Positions 8,385-17,857 of a stretch of DNA of 64,000 bases are shown here, piece after piece; within the stretch, counting starts at the first letter, position 1; each line of letters opens with the position of its first letter. Made by a program: the position numbers and the translations under genes. The stretch comes from Acetobacteraceae bacterium (GTDB lineage Bacteria > Pseudomonadota > Alphaproteobacteria > Acetobacterales > Acetobacteraceae). The stretch is taken from positions 53,706 through 117,705 of the forward strand of contig CANJLW010000011.1 in the NCBI GenBank assembly GCA_947475245.1, written 5' to 3'. Below the pieces are notes generated by a model. It was not told the DNA's origin. It saw only the letters and a program-made list of their open reading frames with translations, and did not search any database.

Positions 8385-8681
8385 ATGAGCGACCGTCCCC
8401 GGATTTTCGACGACCTTGCCGGCGTGGCCGGCGGGGCGATCTCCGCCCTGGCCGGACTGCGCGAGGAAGCGGAGGCGATGGTGCGCGCGCGGGTCGACGA
8501 ATGCATTCGTCGTCTGGACCTGGTGCGACGGGAGGAGGTCGAGGCTCTGGCCGAACTGGCCGCCAACGCGCGCGCCGGTCAGGAAGACGCCGAAGTCCGG
8601 CTGGCGGCGATGGAACAGCGGCTGGCGGCAGTGGAAGCGCGTCTCGCCGGGATGGAAACCGTGTCGGTGGAGCGCGAATAA
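8385..8681 (+). CDS. ubiK: UbiK/BMFP-family ubiquinone biosynthesis accessory factor
   Basis: A 98-residue protein with the BMFP domain: an N-terminal amphipathic helix (RIFDDLAGVAGGAISAL) and a long C-terminal coiled coil rich in Glu/Arg (VRREEVEALAELAANAR...EQRLAAVEARLAGME). UbiK forms a trimer with UbiJ and supports aerobic ubiquinone synthesis; other family members are membrane-fusogenic. Start chosen at the ATG after GGAG at 8371-8374, though the spacing of about 10 is long. The TetR/COQ9-like gene two genes after ybjN may add a second ubiquinone link. Confidence 0.8.
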   Translation: MSDRPRIFDDLAGVAGGAISALAGLREEAEAMVRARVDECIRRLDLVRREEVEALAELAANARAGQEDAEVRLAAMEQRLAAVEARLAGMETVSVERE

Positions 8682-8828
8682 AACCCCGGAAACAGGCCTT
8701 GCGGCGCGGCCGAAGACGCTTATAGGCTACCTCTGGTGGCTAACCCTGGGCGAATCCACAATATTTCGGATTTGTGTCGCTCGGGGGTGAATGCCGCGCC
8801 CGGCCTTCCTCATGACGGGAGACCCCGC

Positions 8829-9332
8829 ATGTCAGCTTCGCTGACCACGTCCTTTGAGACAGCTTCCAACCCTCTTGATGTCATGGAGCAAATCGTCACC
8901 GCGAACGACTGGGTGTTCGACCGCCGCAGCGAGACCGAAATGGCCGCCGAGGCGCCGGGCAAATGGTGCGATTACGGCCTGTATTTCAACTGGTCGCACG
9001 AAATCAGCGCCATGCACTTCACCTGCGCCTTTGATCTGAAGGTGCCGGAAAAACGGCGCGGCGTTCTGTACGAACTGCTGGCGCTGGCGAATGAGCGGCT
9101 GTGGATCGGGCATTTCGGCCTGGAAGCCGAAGACGGGATGCCGGTCTTTCGGCACGCGGTGCTGTTGCGTGGCGCGCCCGGTGCGTCCGCCGAAAGCCTG
9201 GAGGATATGATCGACATCGCGATCACGGAGTGCGAACGCTTCTTCCCGGCCTTTCAGTTCGTGCTTTGGGGTGGCAAACCCCCGGCGGAAGCGCTGGAGG
9301 CGGCGATGTTGGAATGTGTCGGGGAAGCATGA
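8829..9332 (+). CDS. YbjN domain-containing protein
   Basis: 167 residues with the YbjN fold (related to type III secretion chaperones), mostly at 15-150: LDVMEQIVTANDWVFDR, FNWSHEISAMHFTCAFDL, and LLRGAPGASAESLEDMI. The YbjN family affects motility and stress traits in E. coli, with no biochemical activity known. In Alphaproteobacteria this gene commonly precedes proC, as here; its TGA overlaps the proC ATG (ATGA). The start at 8829 follows the GGGAGA at 8818-8823. Confidence 0.85.
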   Translation: MSASLTTSFETASNPLDVMEQIVTANDWVFDRRSETEMAAEAPGKWCDYGLYFNWSHEISAMHFTCAFDLKVPEKRRGVLYELLALANERLWIGHFGLEAEDGMPVFRHAVLLRGAPGASAESLEDMIDIAITECERFFPAFQFVLWGGKPPAEALEAAMLECVGEA

Positions 9333-10153
9333 CGAATTCAGTTCAAACGGGAAAAATCCCGCCGATTCTGCTGGTTGGGTGCGGTCGCATGGGCAGCGCG
9401 ATGCTGTCGGGCTGGAGGGAGCAAGGCTTGTCGCCGTCCTGCGCGGTCGATCCGTATCCGGGCGCGGCAAGCTTCGCCGGTCCGGACATGGTCGTGGTCG
9501 CGGATGCCGCTTCGGTGCCGGCGGATTTCGTGCCGGCCGCGGTGGTGTTGGCGGTCAAGCCGCAAAATGCCGCGGATACCCTGCCCGCCTATGCCCGCTT
9601 CGTCGGCAAAACCGTGTTCCTGTCGATCATGGCGGGGCGGACCATCGCCGGGATCGACGCTCTGCTGGGCGGTAACGCCGCCGTCGTGCGCGCGATGCCG
9701 AATACCCCGGCCGCCGTGCGTCAGGGCGTGACGGTCGCCGTCGCCAGCCCCGGCGTCGATGCCGCGGGACGCGCGCTGTGCGATCGGTTGTTACAGGCGA
9801 TCGGGACCGTGGCATGGGCCGACCGCGAAGAATTGCTGGACCCCGTTACCGCGGTGTCGGGCAGTGGGCCGGCCTATGTGTTTTTGCTGGCCGAACTGAT
9901 GGAACGCGCCGCGATCGAGCAAGGCATCCCGCCCGATCTGGCGCGCCTGCTCGCGCGGCAGACAGTTTCGGGGTCGGGCGCGCTGTTGGCCGCGAGCGCC
10001 GACGACGCCGCCGATCTGCGCAAGGCCGTGACCAGCCCGGGCGGCACCACGGCGGCGGCGCTGAACGTGCTGATGGCGGAAGCAAACTGGCCCAAGGCCA
10101 TGAGCGAAGCGATCGCCGCCGCCACCGCCCGGTCGAGAGAGCTGGCGGGATGA
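9329..10153 (+). CDS. proC: Pyrroline-5-carboxylate reductase
   Basis: The 274-residue enzyme makes the last step of proline synthesis, reducing pyrroline-5-carboxylate with NAD(P)H. The dinucleotide motif LLVGCGRMGSAML (14-26), AVKPQ, RAMPNTPA, and the C-terminal signature VTAVSGSGPAYVF with VTSPGGTT are all present and the length is normal. It is flanked by ATGA overlaps on both sides, so YbjN gene-proC-TetR-like gene form one translationally coupled operon. Confidence 0.95.
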   Translation: MTNSVQTGKIPPILLVGCGRMGSAMLSGWREQGLSPSCAVDPYPGAASFAGPDMVVVADAASVPADFVPAAVVLAVKPQNAADTLPAYARFVGKTVFLSIMAGRTIAGIDALLGGNAAVVRAMPNTPAAVRQGVTVAVASPGVDAAGRALCDRLLQAIGTVAWADREELLDPVTAVSGSGPAYVFLLAELMERAAIEQGIPPDLARLLARQTVSGSGALLAASADDAADLRKAVTSPGGTTAAALNVLMAEANWPKAMSEAIAAATARSRELAG

Positions 10154-10713
10154 ACGACGACGCCGAGCTGATCGCGGCGTTTTTTCGGCTGGCGGCGCGG
10201 GACGGTTGGCGCGGTGCGACGATCGCCGCCGCGGCGAGCGAGGTCGGCATGCCCTGGCCGGAAGCGCGCGGACGCTTCGCGACTCGCGGGGCGCTGCTGC
10301 GGCGGTTCGGCGAAATGGCGGATCAGGCAGCGCTTGACGGTGCCGATACGGAAGGGCCGCCGCGCGATCGGTTGTTCGATCTGTTGATGCGGCGCTTCGA
10401 CACATTGCAGGCGCATCGCGACGGCGTGCTGGCCTTGCTGCGCGCGCTGCCGACGGACCCGGCGATGGCGGCGGTGCTGGCCTGCGGCACACGGCGCAGC
10501 ATGCGCTGGATGCTGGATGCGGCGGGTGTGCCGACGCATGGGCTGCTGGGGGAATTGCGGGTGCGCGGGCTGATCGCGGTCTGGCTCTGGGCCGCCCGTG
10601 CCTGGGAACGCGACGACAGCGACGACCTGACCGGGACGATGGCGGCATTGGATGTGGCGCTGCTGCGAGCGGAGCAGGTCGCCGTTTGGTTGAATGGTCG
10701 GTCGGAAGGGTGA
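10150..10713 (+). CDS. TetR-like / COQ9-like helical protein
   Basis: A 187-residue helical protein. Residues 5-50 look like a TetR-type helix-turn-helix (LIAAFFRLAARDGWRGATIAAAASEVGM...ATRGALLRRFGEMAD). The remaining part is helical (DRLFDLLMRRFDTLQAHRDGVLALLRAL; RGLIAVWLWAARAWERDDS). That layout also matches COQ9, a TetR-fold lipid-binding protein of ubiquinone synthesis; the WERDDS...DLTGTMAALDVALLRAEQ ending resembles COQ9-family ends. It is translationally coupled to proC. I cannot decide between repressor and COQ9-like factor. Confidence 0.65.
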   Translation: MNDDAELIAAFFRLAARDGWRGATIAAAASEVGMPWPEARGRFATRGALLRRFGEMADQAALDGADTEGPPRDRLFDLLMRRFDTLQAHRDGVLALLRALPTDPAMAAVLACGTRRSMRWMLDAAGVPTHGLLGELRVRGLIAVWLWAARAWERDDSDDLTGTMAALDVALLRAEQVAVWLNGRSEG

Positions 10714-10797
10714 TGCACCCTGGGGGGCAAGGGTGGCACCCAGCCACTTCCGAACCCGCGACGTTCTCGTTACACAGGGTCCAAAGGGGGACCCGAC

Positions 10798-12408
10798 ATG
10801 GCGGATTACGACTACATCATCGTGGGTGCCGGTTCGGCCGGCTGCGTGCTGGCAAACCGGCTGACCGAGGACAGCCGCACCAAGGTTCTGCTGCTGGAAG
10901 CGGGACCGGCCGACAAATCCATGTGGATCAACATCCCCGCCGGCTTCACCAAACTGCTCAACAGCCCGGTCTATAACTGGAACTTCGAGACGGAACCCGA
11001 AGCCAACGTCAACGGCCGATCGATTCCCATCCCGCGCGGACGGACTTTGGGCGGATCCAGTTCGATCAACGGCATGCTGTATGTCCGCGGCAATCCGCTC
11101 GATTACAACACCTGGGCTCAGTACGGGAATCGTGGCTGGTCGTATGACTCCGTCCTGCCCTACTTCAAGAAGTCGGAGAACTTCGAGGGCGACAGCGACA
11201 GTTCCCGCGGGCGCGGCGGCGCGTTAAATGTCGCCGACATGCGCGAGCGGCACGAATTGCTCGACGCCTTTATCGACGCCGCCGCCGACGAAGGCTTTCC
11301 GCGCAACAAGGACTATAACAACGGCAAGCAGGAAGGCTTCGGCTACTATCAGGTCACCCAAAAGAATGGTGAACGCTGGTCAACCGCGCGTGCCTTCCTC
11401 AACCCCGCCAAATCCCGCCCCAATCTTACGATCGAAACCGACGCCATGACGACCGGCGTGTTGCTGGAAGGCAAACGCGCCGTCGGCGTCGCCTATACCC
11501 AGCATGGCGTCGCCAAACAGGCGCGCTGCGGGCGGGAAGTCATTCTGGCGGCCGGTGCCGTGAAATCGCCGCATCTGCTGGAATTGTCAGGCATCGGCCA
11601 ACCCGAGTTGCTGCAATCCCTGGGGATCGAGGTGAAGCACGACCTGCCGGGCGTCGGGGAAAACTACCGTGACCATTTCGCCCCGCGCATGAACTGGCGG
11701 GTGAAGCTGCCGGTGACGCTGAACGAGCAGTCGCGCGGGCTGTCGCTGGTCAAGGAAGTCATCAAGTACTACACCCAACGCAAGGGAATCCTGACCTACA
11801 CCGCCGGTATCGTTTACGGTTTCGTCAAGACGCGGCCCGAACTCGAAGAACCCGACGTGCAGTATCATTTCGCCCATGCCAGCTACGCGTCGGCCAAGGA
11901 CCGCACGCTGGACAAAGAGCCGGGCATGACGTTGACGGTGTATCAGTGCCGTCCGGAGTCCAAGGGATCGATCCACGCGAAGTCGCGCGATCCGATGGCG
12001 GCCCCGGCCATTCGGCCGAACTTCCTGGGTGACGAATACGACCAGCGCGTGATCGTCGACGGCATGAAGATCGGCCGGCGCATCGTCAACAGCAGCGTGC
12101 TGGACAAGTATCGCGCCTATGCCATGAACCCGCCGGACTCCGTTCAGACCGATGCGGAGTGGCTGGATTTCGCGCGCGGCAACGGCCAGACGACCTATCA
12201 CGTCATCGGCACCTGCAAGATGGGACAAGACAAGATGGCTGTGGTGGACGATCAGTTGCGCGTGCACGGCATCGCCGGGCTGCGGGTTGTCGATGCGTCG
12301 ATCATGCCGACCGTGACGTCCGGCAACACCAACGCGCCGGTCATCATGATCGCCGAAAAGGCCGCCGACATGATCAAGGCGGCGGCCAAGGAACAGGTTG
12401 CCGCCTAA
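10798..12408 (+). CDS. GMC-family FAD-dependent oxidoreductase (choline dehydrogenase-like)
   Basis: 536 residues, the normal size for GMC oxidoreductases. The N-terminal FAD motif [17 protein letters not shown] and LLLEAG, the GMC signature 1 region [20 protein letters not shown], signature 2 [16 protein letters not shown] and the C-terminal catalytic HVIGTCKMG with [19 protein letters not shown] are all present. Such enzymes oxidise alcohols including choline and polyols; the substrate is not clear. No betaine aldehyde dehydrogenase is adjacent, so choline is not favoured. It is transcribed alone toward the MFS gene, with a four-base 3' overlap. Confidence 0.9.
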   Translation: MADYDYIIVGAGSAGCVLANRLTEDSRTKVLLLEAGPADKSMWINIPAGFTKLLNSPVYNWNFETEPEANVNGRSIPIPRGRTLGGSSSINGMLYVRGNPLDYNTWAQYGNRGWSYDSVLPYFKKSENFEGDSDSSRGRGGALNVADMRERHELLDAFIDAAADEGFPRNKDYNNGKQEGFGYYQVTQKNGERWSTARAFLNPAKSRPNLTIETDAMTTGVLLEGKRAVGVAYTQHGVAKQARCGREVILAAGAVKSPHLLELSGIGQPELLQSLGIEVKHDLPGVGENYRDHFAPRMNWRVKLPVTLNEQSRGLSLVKEVIKYYTQRKGILTYTAGIVYGFVKTRPELEEPDVQYHFAHASYASAKDRTLDKEPGMTLTVYQCRPESKGSIHAKSRDPMAAPAIRPNFLGDEYDQRVIVDGMKIGRRIVNSSVLDKYRAYAMNPPDSVQTDAEWLDFARGNGQTTYHVIGTCKMGQDKMAVVDDQLRVHGIAGLRVVDASIMPTVTSGNTNAPVIMIAEKAADMIKAAAKEQVAA

Positions 12409-13595
12409 CGGCGCACCCTGACCAACAGCGCCGCCACGACCAGCCCTGCCGCCGCGACATAGGACGGCAGGGCAAAATCGCCGGTCATGTCGAACACCGC
12501 GCCCGCGAAAATCGGGCCGACGATCTGCCCCAGCCCGAACATTCCGGTCAGGCGCGCCATCGCGCGTCGCGGGTCGAGACCGGCGGCAAGCTCACGCGCC
12601 CGCATCAGGCCCAGCGCCGTCAGTCCCATAAAGGTGCCGCCCAGCAAGGCGGAAGCGAGCATGATCCCGCTCGCCGTCGGCCAGACAACGCTGGCCAGTA
12701 CGCCCACGGCCTCTGTCAGGCAGGCCAGGCCGAAGCCGCCGACGATCCCGAAGCGACGAGCGAGCCAGGTCCAGAGGATGACCGACGGGGCGGCCGCAAG
12801 ACCAACCACGACCCAGATCGCGGGTTCCAGCGGCGCGATCGATGGGGTGGAGCGCACGATCGCCACGATGAAGGTCGCGGTGATGACGTAACCGAATCCG
12901 AACAACCCATAGGCGGCGACCAGCCAACCGAGACCGCCGTCGGCGACACCCGCCTTGGATGGCGACGGCGCGGTGCCGGCACTGTCGGGGACCAGAACCC
13001 AAACACCCAGTGTTGCGGCCAAAGCCAGCGCTCCGGCACCGAACCACAGGGTCTGCCAGGGCAGGGCCACGGCCTGCAACGCGGCCACCGCGACGGCGGA
13101 CGCGACAATGCCGACGCCGACTCCGGCGAAGTGTAACGGGGTCAACGCGCCGCGGCCCTGCGCGGCCAGACGCTCCAACACCAAAGCCGACGACAGGATC
13201 AGCACCAGCGCGCTGCTGACGCCGCCGGCGAAGCGCAGCGCCAGGAAGATCGGGATCGACATGGTCAACCCCATCCCCGCCGTGGTCGCCGCGCTGATCG
13301 TCAGCGCGCCCAGCAGCCATGCTCGACGCGAACCTGGCAGTGTGGAGAAAGCGGCGAGCAGCGCACCCGCCAGATATCCGACGAAATTAGCCGAGGCGAT
13401 CAGCCCGGCGGTGGATTTCGTGAAGCCCAGCGCGTCGGTCATCGGGGGAAGAATGGGCGTATAGACAAAGCGACCGATGCCAATCCCGGCCGCCATCGCC
13501 AGCATCCCGCCCAATGCCAGCCGCACCGCTCGGCCTTGGGTCGTTCGATCAGGGTGGGTATCCATCCCGTCGTCGTACAGGACGTTGCCGGTCAC
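12405..13595 (-). CDS. MFS transporter of the YbfB/YjiJ family
   Basis: 396 residues (or 386 from the second Met at 13565) with twelve hydrophobic segments. The first helix, [25 protein letters not shown], is diagnostic of the YbfB/YjiJ branch, whose substrates are poorly known but usually drug- or metabolite-export related. The family mark [10 protein letters not shown] and the second half's [13 protein letters not shown] are clear. It converges on the GMC oxidoreductase gene. The start MDTHPDR gives a more usual N-terminus than the annotated first Met. Confidence 0.85.
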   Translation of the reverse strand: MTGNVLYDDGMDTHPDRTTQGRAVRLALGGMLAMAAGIGIGRFVYTPILPPMTDALGFTKSTAGLIASANFVGYLAGALLAAFSTLPGSRRAWLLGALTISAATTAGMGLTMSIPIFLALRFAGGVSSALVLILSSALVLERLAAQGRGALTPLHFAGVGVGIVASAVAVAALQAVALPWQTLWFGAGALALAATLGVWVLVPDSAGTAPSPSKAGVADGGLGWLVAAYGLFGFGYVITATFIVAIVRSTPSIAPLEPAIWVVVGLAAAPSVILWTWLARRFGIVGGFGLACLTEAVGVLASVVWPTASGIMLASALLGGTFMGLTALGLMRARELAAGLDPRRAMARLTGMFGLGQIVGPIFAGAVFDMTGDFALPSYVAAAGLVVAALLVRVRR

Positions 13596-13697
13596 GCCAA
13601 CGCCCGGCGGCGCGGGTCCGGTTCAACCCGGGCGCGGGCATTGGCCTGATTGCAACAATGTGCATGATCTTGCGCAACATACGAAAGGGAGATCGCA

Positions 13698-14513
13698 ATG
13701 TCCTCGATCACCATAACTAAGCTTCACCCATCGCTTGGCGCGGAAGTCGCCGGTATCGACCTGAGCAAGCCGCTGCCCCCGGACGTGGCGGAGGATTTAT
13801 CTCGCGCGCTGGCCGATCATCTCGCTCTGGTGTTTCGCGACCAATCACTGACGCCACCGCAGTATCTGGAAGCGGCGCGGGTCTTTGGGCCACCGATGCG
13901 ACAGCATTATTCGCAGCACAACATGGCCGATTTTCCCGATATCGGCCTGATTTGGCATCGCAACGGCCAACAGCCGGCGGAACGGTGGCACACCGATCAT
14001 ACCAACCGCGAGAAACCTCCGGCCGCGACAATCCTGTATGGGGTGGAGGTGCCCACCGCTGGCGGCGGCACCAGTGTCGCCAACATGCGATCGGCCTATT
14101 CCGCCCTGTCGGACGAGGAACGGTCTCGGCTTGAAGCATTAAAGACCGTCAACGGATTGGACGACGGCAAGGACGATACGCGACCGGAAGATCGAGCGCG
14201 GTATGATCAACCGATCGTCCATCCCATGGTGCGGACCCACCCGGTGCATGGAAGCCGAGCGGTGTATTTCCACATCCAGAAGGCGAAGTGGATTGAAGGG
14301 ATGACGCCGGAAGCCAGTCAAACCTTCATGAACGGACTGCTGGATCGGGTGATCGGCACCGACAACGTGTATCATCATGTCTGGCGCAAGGGCGATGTTC
14401 TGGTCATCGACGATCGTGCCACGCTGCACCGGGCGCACGGAGACTATGATCGGTCCCAGAATCGCGTGCTGTGGCGGATTATCGTGGAAGGCGATCGGCC
14501 GGTGCTGGTGTAA
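13698..14513 (+). CDS. TauD/TfdA-family Fe(II)/2-oxoglutarate dioxygenase
   Basis: 271 residues with the TauD double-stranded beta-helix. The metal ligands are His98 and Asp100 in WHTDHT and the distal His in ATLHRAHGDY, with the 2-oxoglutarate-binding Arg in NRVLWR near the end. These enzymes hydroxylate taurine, sulfonates, 2,4-D-like ethers or other carboxylates; substrate not clear. The start has AGGGAG at 13686-13691. A paralogue of similar design is at 26328-27167. It stands alone, converging on ruvC. Confidence 0.88.
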   Translation: MSSITITKLHPSLGAEVAGIDLSKPLPPDVAEDLSRALADHLALVFRDQSLTPPQYLEAARVFGPPMRQHYSQHNMADFPDIGLIWHRNGQQPAERWHTDHTNREKPPAATILYGVEVPTAGGGTSVANMRSAYSALSDEERSRLEALKTVNGLDDGKDDTRPEDRARYDQPIVHPMVRTHPVHGSRAVYFHIQKAKWIEGMTPEASQTFMNGLLDRVIGTDNVYHHVWRKGDVLVIDDRATLHRAHGDYDRSQNRVLWRIIVEGDRPVLV

Positions 14514-14516
14514 AAC

Positions 14517-15014
14517 CTACCGCGCCTTCTCCCACACCAACTTCGACGCGCGGTGATGGGCATGGCAGATCGCCACGGCGAGCGCGTCCGACGCGTCGGC
14601 GCGCTTCATTATCGCGCCGGGCAGCAGGCGGCGAACCATCATCTGCACCTGATCCTTATCCGCGCCGCCGGTGCCGACCACGGACAGCTTCACCGTTTTG
14701 GCGGCGTATTCCGCGACCGACAACCCCAACAGCGCCGGTGCCAACAGGGCCACGCCGCGGGCATAGCCAAGCTTAAGGGTCGCGGAGCCGTTTCGGTTGA
14801 CATAGGTTTCCTCGACGGCGGCTTCGTCGGGACGCAGTCGGGTCAGCAATTCCGACAGGGCATCGTGCAGCACCTTCAGCCGTTCCGATACCGGATCGGC
14901 CGCGTTTGTGGCGATGACACCGTCGGCGATATGGCGCAGGCGGTTGCCGTCGGCTTCGATCACGCCCCAGCCGGTAAAACGTAAGCCTGGGTCGATACCC
15001 ACCACTCTGACCAT
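14517..15014 (-). CDS. ruvC: Holliday junction resolvase RuvC
   Basis: 165-residue endonuclease that resolves Holliday junctions with RuvAB. The four acidic catalytic residues are seen: Asp8 in VVGIDPGL, Glu68 in AVEETYV, and Asp140 and Asp143 in RADASDALA. In most relatives ruvC directly follows yebC and precedes ruvA and ruvB; here an acyltransferase gene separates yebC from ruvC and no ruvA or ruvB follows within the window, since the next gene downstream is on the other strand. Confidence 0.95.
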   Translation of the reverse strand: MVRVVGIDPGLRFTGWGVIEADGNRLRHIADGVIATNAADPVSERLKVLHDALSELLTRLRPDEAAVEETYVNRNGSATLKLGYARGVALLAPALLGLSVAEYAAKTVKLSVVGTGGADKDQVQMMVRRLLPGAIMKRADASDALAVAICHAHHRASKLVWEKAR

Positions 15015-15060
15015 TGACGAATCGTTCCCAGGTTATCCGCGCGCCGCCGGTATACCCGAT

Positions 15061-16161
15061 TCAGCGGACGACCGGGCGAATTCCCGACAGGTGTCCGGCC
15101 ACGCCGGTCAGGGCATTTTGCCAGGCGCGCTTACCGCGCTCCGTCGGGGGGCCGAGCAGGGCGATGATCGACAGGGTGAGGAAGATGGCGAGCCAGCCTT
15201 GCGACGGCGGCAGGAACGAGGCCCACAAATGCAACAACGGCATGTGGAACAGATAAGCGGCGAAGCTGATGCCGGCACACCAGCGGATGGCCGGTGCGAT
15301 CCGGGACAACGGCAACAGACCCGCCAACCGGCGCGCGCCGAACAAGCTGGCGGTGACGGCGATGCCCAGGATCCAGTCGAGCCAGAATACCTTCACCTGG
15401 GCCAAATGATGCACCGCCCACGGGCCAGTCAGCGTCCGCATAAAGTCGCTCGGCGCATCATACGTCCGACCCGACAGAACCCAGACAATCACCGCCGTTC
15501 CGGCGACGGTGACAGCGACGGTCGGCCACAATCCGATGGCGCGCGCGGCACGCCAGCGATGCAGGGCGACGCCCATCAGCCAGATCGGCAGCAGCAGAAT
15601 CGCCTTGAACCCGGACAGCAGAGCCAGAATGACGATAACGACGACACGCGTCCGGTTCGGCGGCAAAAAGGTCCACGCGGCGAACAGCATGTAGTACCAG
15701 AACTCGGCGCACAGCGACCATACGACCCCATTGGACAGCGGCTGGATGCTGACCCAGGTTTCCGACAGGAACAGCAGAACGGCGCCGACGCGGATCAGCG
15801 GCCAATCGATCGGCACATCGACGAAGCCGCGCTGATCGGTGCCCAGCGTTCGGCCAACGACCTCGCACAGGATCGTCAGCGCCATCGCGGGAACCAGCAC
15901 TGACCAAAGACGGGCAAAGCGGGCGACAATAAAGGCCCGGGCATCATCCCCGCGCGTATCGGCGACATAGCTGATGACGTAACCGGACAGCACGAAGAAC
16001 ACGATGACGGCCTGATGCCCCCAGCGCGGGACATCAGGCAAATCGAACAGCGTGGGGGCGTGATCAAGGACGACGAACAACGCCGCCAAGGCTCGGATCA
16101 GGTCGAGATACAGTGACTCCCCCGGGCCCATAAGCACCCCATCGCGCTGGGGGGCCATCAT
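15061..16161 (-). CDS. Acyltransferase-3 (OafA/NodX-type) membrane protein
   Basis: About 366 residues with some ten hydrophobic segments. The family marks are in the first helices: YLDLIRALAALFVVLDHAP with the conserved His, and VIVFFVLSGYVIS. These enzymes move acetyl or other acyl groups across the membrane onto surface sugars (O-antigen, exopolysaccharide, Nod factor, peptidoglycan). It starts one base after yebC ends, so it is in the yebC-ruvC transcript, an unusual insertion. The start could also be Met11 (MGPGESLYL). Confidence 0.85.
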   Translation of the reverse strand: MMAPQRDGVLMGPGESLYLDLIRALAALFVVLDHAPTLFDLPDVPRWGHQAVIVFFVLSGYVISYVADTRGDDARAFIVARFARLWSVLVPAMALTILCEVVGRTLGTDQRGFVDVPIDWPLIRVGAVLLFLSETWVSIQPLSNGVVWSLCAEFWYYMLFAAWTFLPPNRTRVVVIVILALLSGFKAILLLPIWLMGVALHRWRAARAIGLWPTVAVTVAGTAVIVWVLSGRTYDAPSDFMRTLTGPWAVHHLAQVKVFWLDWILGIAVTASLFGARRLAGLLPLSRIAPAIRWCAGISFAAYLFHMPLLHLWASFLPPSQGWLAIFLTLSIIALLGPPTERGKRAWQNALTGVAGHLSGIRPVVR

Positions 16162-16162
16162 G

Positions 16163-16912
16163 TCAGCTTGAAAGCCGCTGCATCACCGCGTCCGGGATAT
16201 CGAAATTGGCGTACACATTCTGCACGTCGTCATTGTCTTCCAGCACGTCGAGGAGCTTGAGCAGGCTGGCCGCCCGCTCTTCGTCCAAAGTGACCTGCGT
16301 GGTAGGGCGCCAGTCGAACCGCGCGCTTTCCGGCGCGCCGAAGCGGGCCTCCAGAGCGTCACGGACGGCGAAAAAATCCTCGATGGCACAGGTCACGTCG
16401 TGCACGTCGCCATCGCGTTCGACATTGGCGGCACCAGCCTCGATCCCAGCTTCCAGCATGTCGTCGTCGCTGGCGGCGGCGGCGGGATAGCGGATCGCGC
16501 CGAGGCGATTGAACATGAAGCTGACGGAGTTGGTTTCGCCCAGCGCCCCGCCGTGCTTCGCGAAGGCGGAGCGGATGTCGGACGCGGTGCGATTGCGGTT
16601 ATCGGTCAACGCCTCGACAATCACGGCGACGCCGGACGGGCCGTAGCCTTCGTAGCGAACTTCCACGTAATCGTCGCCGCCGGCCGTGCCGGTGGCCTTT
16701 TTGATGGCGCGATCGATGGTGTCCTTGGTCATGTTCGCCTGTCGGGCGGCGGTCATGGCGGCGCGCAGGCGCGGATTGGACGCCGGGTCGGGCAGGCCCT
16801 GGCGGGCGGAGACTGTGATTTCACGGATGAACTTAGCGAACTGACGCGCCCGCTTGGCGTCCTGCGCGCCCTTGCGGTGCATGATGTTCTTGAACTGGGA
16901 ATGTCCGGCCAT
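16163..16912 (-). CDS. yebC: YebC/PmpR-family probable transcription or translation regulator
   Basis: 249 residues with the unmistakable start [21 protein letters not shown] and the family's [42 protein letters not shown] and acidic middle. YebC/TACO1 proteins relieve ribosome stalling at polyproline-like sequences; PmpR-type members were reported to repress quorum-sensing genes. I start at 16912 because the conserved N-terminus begins there, although the frame is open further upstream. A divergent SGNH gene starts about 100 bp away. Confidence 0.93.
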   Translation of the reverse strand: MAGHSQFKNIMHRKGAQDAKRARQFAKFIREITVSARQGLPDPASNPRLRAAMTAARQANMTKDTIDRAIKKATGTAGGDDYVEVRYEGYGPSGVAVIVEALTDNRNRTASDIRSAFAKHGGALGETNSVSFMFNRLGAIRYPAAAASDDDMLEAGIEAGAANVERDGDVHDVTCAIEDFFAVRDALEARFGAPESARFDWRPTTQVTLDEERAASLLKLLDVLEDNDDVQNVYANFDIPDAVMQRLSS

Positions 16913-17017
16913 GGGTCCGACGGTATATGTTGGTGACAGAGCGATGATTAGCGTGAAAGCCCACGTTCGGGATAGCCCGATTGGCGCGCCTGCGCTGCCC
17001 GGTAGGATCGTGCCACG

Positions 17018-17857
17018 ATGACCGCCCCTCCCCCAGGACCACATCCTCCACGACGATCGGTTCGGCGCTGGGTGTTCGGAGGCTATCTGGCATTGCTGCA
17101 TGCGGCTGTGATTGTGTTGGTGCTGAAGACCAATTTTCTGCTGCTGGCCGGCAAGTCACTCGGCATAGTGCCGCCGGAGGAATGGAGCATCCCCCTGGTG
17201 CAGGGGATGCTGGCATTAGGCGAGCGAGACGCCGCGGCGGATATCGACAGCATCGTGCTGCTGGGCGATTCGCTGATCGCGCAACTCGATCCATTGGCAA
17301 TCCACACACGAGCGGTAAATCTGGGGCTGGGTGGCGATACGACGGAAACACTGCCGGCGCGCATGGGCGGTCTTCGCGCCCCAGGCCAGGCACGCAGTGT
17401 CGTCATTGGGATCGGCGTCAACGACCTGAAGTACCGCACGCCGCAGACGATCGCGCCGAACATTGCCAGAATCCTGGGGCGCATTCCGCCCCATATTCCC
17501 GTCATTCTCCTCTCCGTCCTGCCCGTCGACGAAGCCGGCCCCGCCGCCCGTGCTCGGCCTTATCTCCGGAACGGTGCGATCCAATCAATGAACGCGGTCC
17601 TGAAAGCCGCGTGCGAAGCACGGTCGAACTGCCGATACGCCGACGCTTGGCCGGCGTTTTCGACCGCTCGACCAGATGGCCTGTACGGTGGCGATGGCTG
17701 GCATCTGTCCGCCGACGGCAACCGCGCGCTTTCGGCCGTCATCCGTTCGGCGTTAACGATGATCGACGCTCAAAACCCAGGTGCCGCTCCAACAATCGGG
17801 CACGGGCCAGCATCGGCTGCTCCACCAAACGATGCAACGCGATTGCCACAACCATAG
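17018..17857 (+). CDS. Membrane-anchored SGNH/GDSL hydrolase
   Basis: A 279-residue protein with an N-terminal membrane anchor (about 18-45) and a complete SGNH catalytic set: Ser85 in [10 protein letters not shown] (block I), the Gly of LGLGGDTTE (block II), Asn135 in GIGVNDLK (block III) and Asp226-x-x-His229 in DGWH (block V). It is probably an exported esterase or transacylase. It faces two acyltransferases and could act on acyl groups of surface glycans; this is inferred from position. The last 119 bases overlap, tail to tail, with the acyltransferase gene on the other strand. Confidence 0.85.
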   Translation: MTAPPPGPHPPRRSVRRWVFGGYLALLHAAVIVLVLKTNFLLLAGKSLGIVPPEEWSIPLVQGMLALGERDAAADIDSIVLLGDSLIAQLDPLAIHTRAVNLGLGGDTTETLPARMGGLRAPGQARSVVIGIGVNDLKYRTPQTIAPNIARILGRIPPHIPVILLSVLPVDEAGPAARARPYLRNGAIQSMNAVLKAACEARSNCRYADAWPAFSTARPDGLYGGDGWHLSADGNRALSAVIRSALTMIDAQNPGAAPTIGHGPASAAPPNDATRLPQP

